A stretch of 29,033 nucleotides of DNA, from the NCBI GenBank assembly GCA_023386635.1, contig JAEWJH010000038.1, positions 1-29,033 on the forward strand, in the 5' to 3' direction. The notes under the pieces are model-generated. The model was not told the DNA's origin. It searched no databases and saw nothing but the letters and a program-made list of their open reading frames with translations. Made by a program: the position numbers and the translations under genes. Shown here in pieces: positions 24,749 to 29,033 of this stretch. Within the stretch, counting starts at the first letter, position 1, and every line of letters starts with the position of its first letter. Origin of the DNA: Pseudomonadota bacterium (GTDB lineage Bacteria > Pseudomonadota > Alphaproteobacteria > Rhizobiales > Xanthobacteraceae).

Positions 24749-24767
24749 TTGTTCGCTTTTCGAACAA
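24749..24767. promoter_or_regulatory. palindromic operator for the IclR regulator
   Basis: TTGTTCG-CTTTT-CGAACAA is a perfect inverted repeat with 7-bp arms. Its core GTTCG-N5-CGAAC resembles sites described for PcaU/PobR-group IclR regulators (GTTCG...CG.AC). It lies next to the regulator's own start in the divergent spacer, the usual place for autoregulation. A TTGACA at 24782-24787 could be a plus-strand -35 box, but no clear -10 follows. Confidence 0.65.
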
Positions 24768-24872
24768 TTGTACGCATAACGTTGACACCGAATGGGCCGA
24801 CACTCAACCTCGTACCCATCAGTCACCCCGGTTTTTCAAGCAAGGCTGTACGCAGCGGAAGAGAGAACGACG

Positions 24873-25664
24873 ATGCTGGCGCTCTATCACAACGACATGT
24901 CGAGTTGCGCACAGAAGGTGCGCATCTGTCTCTCCGAGAAAGGCTTGGCTTGGGAGAACCGGCATCTCAATTTGCGCGCCGGCGAACATCAGCAGGACTG
25001 GTACGTCAAGCTTAACCGTCGCGCGGTAGTACCCACCCTCATCCACGATGATATTGCCGTCCAGGAGTCGAACGTCATCAACGAATACCTGGACGAACAG
25101 TTTCCGATGCCCCCACTGATGCCGCCCGACGCGCTCGGGCGGGCCCAGGTGCGGCTCTGGACCAAGCAGCTCGACGAAGACGTCCATGACGCCTGCCTCG
25201 CAATCCTGAGTTTCGGAATCGCGTTCCGTCATCAGTATATTTCGCGCGGCGAGGCCGGAAAGCAGATGCTTGAGCAGGTCCCGAATATCTTTAAACGCGA
25301 GCGCCGTCGCGACGTCATCGAGAAGGGTTTGGAGTCGATGCACTTCCGCATCGCAGTCGCACGTATGGAGCAATTGCTCAACGAGATGGAGCAGGCGCTC
25401 AACACGCAGCGCTGGCTTGCCGGCAACGGCTATACGATCGCTGACGCGGCGTTGACTCCCTATATCGCGCGCCTCGAACATCTTAATATTCTCGGCCTCA
25501 TCGATAGCCGGCCGCATGTTGTCGACTGGTATGCACGGGTCAAAGCCAGGCCAAGCTTTCACGACGGTATCAGCATGTGGGAGAACGCCGACTATCTGGC
25601 ACTGATGCAATCCCGCGGCGCGGAGGCGTGGCCCCGCGTGCAAGAAATCGCCCGCGAACTTTGA
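24873..25664 (+). CDS. glutathione S-transferase family protein
   Basis: This 263-residue protein has the GST thioredoxin-like N-terminal domain (LYHNDMSSCAQKVRICLSEK, with cis-Pro in VVPTLIHDD and the glutathione gamma-glutamyl site QESNVINEYLDEQF). It continues with an all-helical C-terminal domain including WLAGNGYTIADAALTPY. SSC at residues 10-12 replaces the Tyr of classical GSTs, as in bacterial etherase and dehalogenase-like enzymes. Length is longer than the usual 200-230 because of a helical insert around residues 110-160. The ATG at 24873 is preceded by GGAAGAGAGAACG. Its position, divergent from an aromatic-acid-type IclR gene and before a Bug receptor, suggests glutathione-dependent cleavage, isomerisation or dehalogenation of an imported compound (inference). 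Confidence 0.9.
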   Translation: MLALYHNDMSSCAQKVRICLSEKGLAWENRHLNLRAGEHQQDWYVKLNRRAVVPTLIHDDIAVQESNVINEYLDEQFPMPPLMPPDALGRAQVRLWTKQLDEDVHDACLAILSFGIAFRHQYISRGEAGKQMLEQVPNIFKRERRRDVIEKGLESMHFRIAVARMEQLLNEMEQALNTQRWLAGNGYTIADAALTPYIARLEHLNILGLIDSRPHVVDWYARVKARPSFHDGISMWENADYLALMQSRGAEAWPRVQEIAREL

Positions 25665-25752
25665 CACGTTCGACGGCTGAGACATCCAGATACTATTCAA
25701 AGTTCGATCGACTGCCACAAGACAATCATAAAAATCATATGAGGAAACGCCC

Positions 25753-26748
25753 ATGGTATCGTTCAAATTGCAAAAGAGGCCGGCGCTGAAAAGTTTCGCC
25801 GCCGCGGCGAGCACATCGCTATTGCTGGGCATCGTCTGCCCGGCTCACGCGCAGAATACCTATCCGACGCGCCCGATCACGTTTGTCGTCGCTTTCGCCG
25901 CGGGCGGCGTCGCCGATGCCACGGCGCGTATTCTGGGACAAAGCCTTGGGCAGCAGTTCGGTCAGACCGTCGTGATCGAAAATCGCGGCGGCGCCGGCGG
26001 CAATCTTGCGGCGCGCGTAGTGAGCCGCTCAACGCCGGACGGCTATACGGTCCTTATCACCACGACCGCCATCGCTATCAACGAGACGCTGTACAAGAAC
26101 AAGGGTTACGAGACGGAAGCGCTCACACCGGTCGCGATTGTCGCCTCGACGCCGGACGTGCTGGCCGTGCATGCGTCGAACCCGGCTAAATCGCTGGCGG
26201 ATTTCATCAAGGCGGCAAAGAATAAGCCGATCACCTTCGGCAGCGCCGGCGTCGGCAGCCCGTCGTTCGTGGCGGCGACGTATTTCTTCAGGGTTCTGGC
26301 GAAAATCGGCGCCACTCACGTACCTTTTCAGGGCGGTGCGCCGGCAGTCAACGCTGCGGTCGGCAACAATCTCGACATGATCGCGATCTCACTGCCTTCG
26401 GTCGCGCCTCAGATCACGCAAGGCGCACTCAAGGGGCTCGGCATTGCCGCGCCAATGCGCAGCGCCACCCTGCCCGACGTACCAACCTATACCGAAGCGG
26501 GATTTCCGAATTTCTATTCGGACTCATGGATGAGCGTATTCGTACCGGCGAATACCGACGCAGCTATCGTCAACAAGCTGAATGCCGGGATTCAGACGGC
26601 GCTGCGAGACACGGCTGTGACCGATCGCCTCAGAAAGCTCGGCTTCAATATTATCAAGAACTCGCCGGCAGAAGCCGCAAAGATGTTCAAGTCGGAAGTC
26701 AAGAAATGGGGCGACATGGTGCGGGCGGTCGATCTGAAGATCGAATAG
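25753..26748 (+). CDS. tripartite tricarboxylate transporter substrate-binding protein (Bug/TctC family)
   Basis: This 331-residue periplasmic receptor has a signal peptide (ASTSLLLGIVCPAHA, cleavage before QNTYPTRPITFVV) and all Bug hallmarks: YPTRPITFVVAFAAGGVAD, VIENRGGAGGNLAARVV, HVPFQGGAPAVNA and the C-terminal EVKKWGDMV. The ATG at 25753 has a GAGGAA site. No TctA/TctB membrane partners are in the window; orphan Bug receptors are very common in Hyphomicrobiales and Burkholderiales and may share permeases or act as sensors. It follows the GST gene by 88 bp and ends at a strong terminator. Ligands are usually carboxylates. Confidence 0.94.
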   Translation: MVSFKLQKRPALKSFAAAASTSLLLGIVCPAHAQNTYPTRPITFVVAFAAGGVADATARILGQSLGQQFGQTVVIENRGGAGGNLAARVVSRSTPDGYTVLITTTAIAINETLYKNKGYETEALTPVAIVASTPDVLAVHASNPAKSLADFIKAAKNKPITFGSAGVGSPSFVAATYFFRVLAKIGATHVPFQGGAPAVNAAVGNNLDMIAISLPSVAPQITQGALKGLGIAAPMRSATLPDVPTYTEAGFPNFYSDSWMSVFVPANTDAAIVNKLNAGIQTALRDTAVTDRLRKLGFNIIKNSPAEAAKMFKSEVKKWGDMVRAVDLKIE

Positions 26749-26763
26749 ACCTCGAAAGACAAC

Positions 26764-26794
26764 GGCGCACCGAGCAGATCGGTGCGCCGCTTTT
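26764..26794 (+). terminator. Rho-independent terminator after the Bug receptor gene
   Basis: A perfect 10-bp GC-rich stem (GGCGCACCGA / TCGGTGCGCC) with a five-base loop is followed by GCTTTT. It sits 16 bases after the receptor stop and separates this plus-strand unit from the convergent PhoH gene. Confidence 0.85.
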
Positions 26795-26814
26795 GATTGA
26801 GGTCGCGAGTCTCG

Positions 26815-27585
26815 CTAGAGATTGGCGTCCTCGAATGCCTGCACCCACATGGCGCAGACGCCGGATCGTACGATGTCCGCGCGGGTGAACTCGATCACCG
26901 GCACCGGCAGCAATTGCGATTTGATCAGATGCAGCGCGGTGCGCAGACCGCTGGCTTCCTCGAGATCGCACTGGCTGACGTCGCCGTTGATCACCACCGT
27001 GCAGTTCTCGCCGATCCGGGTGAGGAACGTCTTGATCTCGCCGCGCGTCGCGTTCTGCGCCTCGTCGAACAGAATGAAGGCGTTTTTCCACGAACGGCCG
27101 CGCATCACCTCGAACGGCACCAGTTCGATGTCGCCGTTCTTGAGCGCGATCTCGAACGCCGCCTTGCCGATCCGATCCTTGATCGCTTCGGCAAGCGGTG
27201 TCGCCCACGGCATGAATTTGTCCTCGATGCTGCCGGGAAAAAAGCCGAGCGAGCGGCCGCACGGCACGTTCGGCCGCGTCAGGATGATCTTGTCGATGCG
27301 GCGATGGCGCAACAGGTCGGCCGCATGGGTCGCGGCGATCCAGGTCTTGCCGGTGCCGGCGGGGCCGAGCACGATCACCTGCTCGCTCTTGCGCAGCGCC
27401 TCGAGATACTCCGCCTGGGTCGGGTTCAGCGCCTTGATCGGCGGCAGCGCGCGCTCCGTCTCGAATTTTGTGCCCTGGAGATTGATGATTTCGGCGGAGT
27501 ACCGCTCGTGATGGCGCTCATTGTTGCGCTCGTGGCGGCGTCGCTTTCTGGCAAGGCTTTTACCCAAGGCTCGCTCCTTCTTCAT
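26815..27585 (-). CDS. PhoH family protein (ATPase)
   Basis: This protein of about 256 residues has the PhoH P-loop core: Walker A GPAGTGKT (74-81), the conserved RPNVPCGRSLGFFPGSIEDK, Walker B FILFDEAQNAT and the sensor region VVINGDVSQCD. PhoH proteins are cytoplasmic ATPases related to helicase domains, linked to RNA metabolism and phosphate stress. A basic N-terminus (ARKRRRHERNNERHHER) may bind nucleic acid. Start choice is uncertain. ATG at 27585 lacks a ribosome site, whereas TTG at 27567 follows AAGGAG at ideal spacing and would begin GKSLARKRRR. The frame stays open to 27837, but that stretch is low-complexity and contains a terminator-like hairpin, so it is treated as leader. Confidence 0.9.
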   Translation of the reverse strand: MKKERALGKSLARKRRRHERNNERHHERYSAEIINLQGTKFETERALPPIKALNPTQAEYLEALRKSEQVIVLGPAGTGKTWIAATHAADLLRHRRIDKIILTRPNVPCGRSLGFFPGSIEDKFMPWATPLAEAIKDRIGKAAFEIALKNGDIELVPFEVMRGRSWKNAFILFDEAQNATRGEIKTFLTRIGENCTVVINGDVSQCDLEEASGLRTALHLIKSQLLPVPVIEFTRADIVRSGVCAMWVQAFEDANL

Positions 27586-27873
27586 GTGGCCGGCATGCAG
27601 AGCGTTTTCGGAAGAAAACGCGACAGACGAAAAGACCAAACGAAACCCCGCCAAAAAGCAAAACGCGCCCCAAGATCGTGTCTTGGCGGCGCGGGCGGAG
27701 CAGTCAAAGAGGGGGTCGCTGGAGGCGGCGGCAGCGGCTGCGTTCGTGGACTTGCTGGTCCCGAACGACCTGACCGTGCTGTCTTCTGTCGTAGAAGAGT
27801 CGCCATTGATTGAAACTATAATTGATTCGAGTGACAATCAGACGAACATTTTTGCAACGCACTGGAAATAAAC
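27586..27873. other. 288-bp intergenic region between phoH and the BKACE gene
   Basis: The region separates two divergent genes. Its left part carries the minus-strand hairpin described separately. Its right part (about 27790-27873) is AT-rich and should contain the promoters, but no convincing paired -35/-10 boxes stand out. The BKACE ATG is preceded by a weak GGAAAT. The open minus-strand frame through it encodes an Ala/Ser-rich sequence without family features and is not called as protein. Confidence 0.5.
27648..27693 (-). terminator. terminator-like hairpin in the phoH leader
   Basis: On the minus strand, CGCGCC-G-CCAAGA, loop CACGA, then TCTTGG-GGCGCG forms a 12-bp stem with one bulged base (27664-27693), immediately followed by TTTTGCTTTTT. 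This has the form of an intrinsic terminator pointing towards phoH, about 80 bases before its start. It could be a leader attenuator or the end of a small minus-strand RNA starting near 27800. No function is proven. Confidence 0.5.
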
Positions 27874-28758
27874 ATGGCGGCCTCGGAGCGGCGAACGATC
27901 CTTACCTGCGCGGTTACCGGCAATCTGACGCGGCCGGATATGAATCCCGCGCTGCCGATCACGCCGGAGCAGATCGCCAAGGATTGCCTGGCCGCCGCGG
28001 CGGCCGGCGCCGCCATCGTCCACATCCATGTGCGCGATCCGGATGGCCGTCCGTCGATGGAACTGGCGTATTACCGCGAGGTGATGGAGCGCATCCGCGC
28101 CAGGAACACCGCGCTGATCCTCAACCTCACCACCGGACCCGGCGGCCGCTTCCAGCCCGGCGACGAGGACCCTGCCAAGCCCGGCCCGCGCACCAATTTC
28201 CTGCCGCCGCACAAGCGGGTCGAGCATATCGTCGCACTGAAGCCGGAGATTGCCACGCTCGATCTCAACACCATGACTTTCGGCCAGGAGGTGGTGATCA
28301 ACATTCCGCCGAATGTCCGCAAGATGGCGACGGCGATCTACGACAGCGGCGTGAAGCCGGAGATCGAACTGTTCGACACCGGCGATATCGAACTGTGCCG
28401 CGACCTCATGGCCGATGGCTGCCTGAAGATGCCGGCGATGGCGTCGCTGGTGCACGGCACGAAATACGGCATGCCGTCGACGCCGGAGACCATGGCGTTC
28501 GTGAAGTCACGCCTGCCGGCCGGCATAGAATGGACCGGCTTCGGCGTCGGCCGCATGGCGTTCCCGATGCTGGTGCAGTCCTGGCTGCTCGGCGGCCATA
28601 TCCGCATCGGCATGGAAGACACGGTGCATATCGGCAAGGGCCAGCTCACCAGCGGCAACGGCGAACTGGTGGAGAAAGCGCGCTGGCTGATCGAGAAACT
28701 CGGCGGCACGCTCGCGTCATCCGACGAAGCGCGCGAGATGCTGTCGCTGAAGAGGTAG
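27874..28758 (+). CDS. BKACE family beta-keto acid cleavage enzyme (DUF849)
   Basis: This 294-residue TIM-barrel enzyme belongs to the BKACE family (PF05853), typified by 3-keto-5-aminohexanoate cleavage enzyme. These zinc enzymes condense a beta-keto acid with acetyl-CoA and cleave it to acetoacetate and a CoA thioester. The zinc ligands are visible: His50 and His52 in VHIHVRD and Glu248 in RIGMEDT. LNLTTGPGG (83-91) and the N-terminal TCAVTGN are also conserved. The usual GxEDN ends in Thr here, a small difference near the metal site that could reflect substrate class. It is a single gene with no lysine-fermentation genes nearby, so its substrate is likely another beta-keto acid (carnitine-, dicarboxylate- or aromatic-derived members are known). 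Confidence 0.93.
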   Translation: MAASERRTILTCAVTGNLTRPDMNPALPITPEQIAKDCLAAAAAGAAIVHIHVRDPDGRPSMELAYYREVMERIRARNTALILNLTTGPGGRFQPGDEDPAKPGPRTNFLPPHKRVEHIVALKPEIATLDLNTMTFGQEVVINIPPNVRKMATAIYDSGVKPEIELFDTGDIELCRDLMADGCLKMPAMASLVHGTKYGMPSTPETMAFVKSRLPAGIEWTGFGVGRMAFPMLVQSWLLGGHIRIGMEDTVHIGKGQLTSGNGELVEKARWLIEKLGGTLASSDEAREMLSLKR

Positions 28759-29033
28759 CGGCGGACGTCGCCGCACTCTGCTCGTCGTCCGATGCGATTA
28801 TCAAACAGCCACGCGGTTTTCTCGCGATGACATGCGGGCATGCGTCATCGCCCCTGTTCTTTGCGGCGCGGGGACGCCGGAGTTCTCATTCATCCCTCGA
28901 CCACCGATCGAGGGGGACGGAGCGCCGCGAAGCGCAACGTCGTAGTCACCGCCCATGCGTCACCGCATGAACGGAGCGCATCTCCGTGCGAGCGGAGACA
29001 CGCGCGCCTTGCGGCGCTCCACCCAGCCAAGCT
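28759..29033. other. hairpin-rich non-coding tail after the BKACE gene
   Basis: No credible gene is seen in these 275 bp. Three perfect inverted repeats occur in series: GCGATGAC / GTCATCGC (28824-28851, enclosing ATGC-GG-GCAT), CCCTCGA-CCACCGA-TCGAGGG (28894-28914) and CATGCG-TCAC-CGCATG (28954-28969). The first, followed by a T-rich TTCTTT, may end the BKACE transcript. The GC-rich, palindromic remainder looks like the mosaic intergenic repeats common in this group of bacteria, but no second copy is present to confirm that. Confidence 0.45.

Noticed and set aside
1..29033. CRISPR arrays, insertion sequences or phage genes
   Set aside because: No regularly spaced repeats, transposase-like or phage-structural proteins were seen on either strand.

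Overview
The window is GC-rich DNA, almost certainly from an alphaproteobacterium of the Hyphomicrobiales (Bradyrhizobium, Afipia or Pseudolabrys-like). This rests on the codon style, the many ATGA/TGATG gene overlaps, the dense complement of ABC and tripartite-tricarboxylate (Bug) solute receptors, and the CCA-encoding tRNA-Arg(CCU). The genus is inference; no ribosomal RNA or phylogenetic marker is present.

Positions 1-8009 (minus strand) hold one tight catabolic operon. In transcription order it encodes a flavin/[2Fe-2S] reductase, ring-hydroxylating oxygenase alpha and beta subunits, an acyl-CoA ligase, a thiolase-fold protein lacking the thiolase Cys and His, a DUF35 zinc-ribbon/OB protein fused to a degenerate SDR, a cyclase-family metallohydrolase and an SDR cut off by the window edge. 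Positions 8145-16707 (plus strand, divergent) hold a branched-chain-amino-acid-type ABC importer (periplasmic receptor, LivH, a LivM-LivG fusion, LivF), then a second acyl-CoA ligase, an octopine/nopaline-dehydrogenase-family protein and a 3-hydroxyacyl-CoA dehydrogenase. Positions 16805-20142 (minus) hold a NitT/TauT/SsuABC-type importer. The three units share an 18-bp AT-rich palindrome, centred on TTTTAAA, two copies in the 8010-8144 divergent spacer and one upstream of 20142. This suggests one regulon for uptake and breakdown of an aromatic or alicyclic carboxylate. Its regulator is not in the window.

A tRNA-Arg(CCU) lies at 20340-20416 (minus). Next to it is a frameshifted C-terminal remnant of a Bug-type receptor (20431-20720), which trails a two-subunit aconitase-X operon (20749-22382, minus). 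A GntR/HutC regulator is divergent from that operon; the spacer has a good sigma70-like promoter with a palindrome between its -35 and -10 boxes. Then come an NTF2/SnoaL-like protein, an IclR regulator divergent from a glutathione-S-transferase-like protein and an intact Bug receptor, with a perfect 7-bp-arm palindrome just upstream of the IclR start. This looks like a second, independent accessory catabolic block ending at a strong terminator (26764-26794).

The right end returns to more general genes: a PhoH-family ATPase (minus) with a long leader carrying a terminator-like hairpin, and a BKACE (DUF849) beta-keto acid cleavage enzyme (plus), followed by a hairpin-rich non-coding tail.

The most novel candidate is the combination of a two-subunit ring-hydroxylating oxygenase with a non-thiolytic thiolase-fold protein and a DUF35-pseudo-SDR fusion. 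It may be a carbon-carbon cleaving acyl-CoA aldolase complex, by analogy with the Ltp2-ChsH2 pair of steroid degradation, under the shared TTTTAAA operator.
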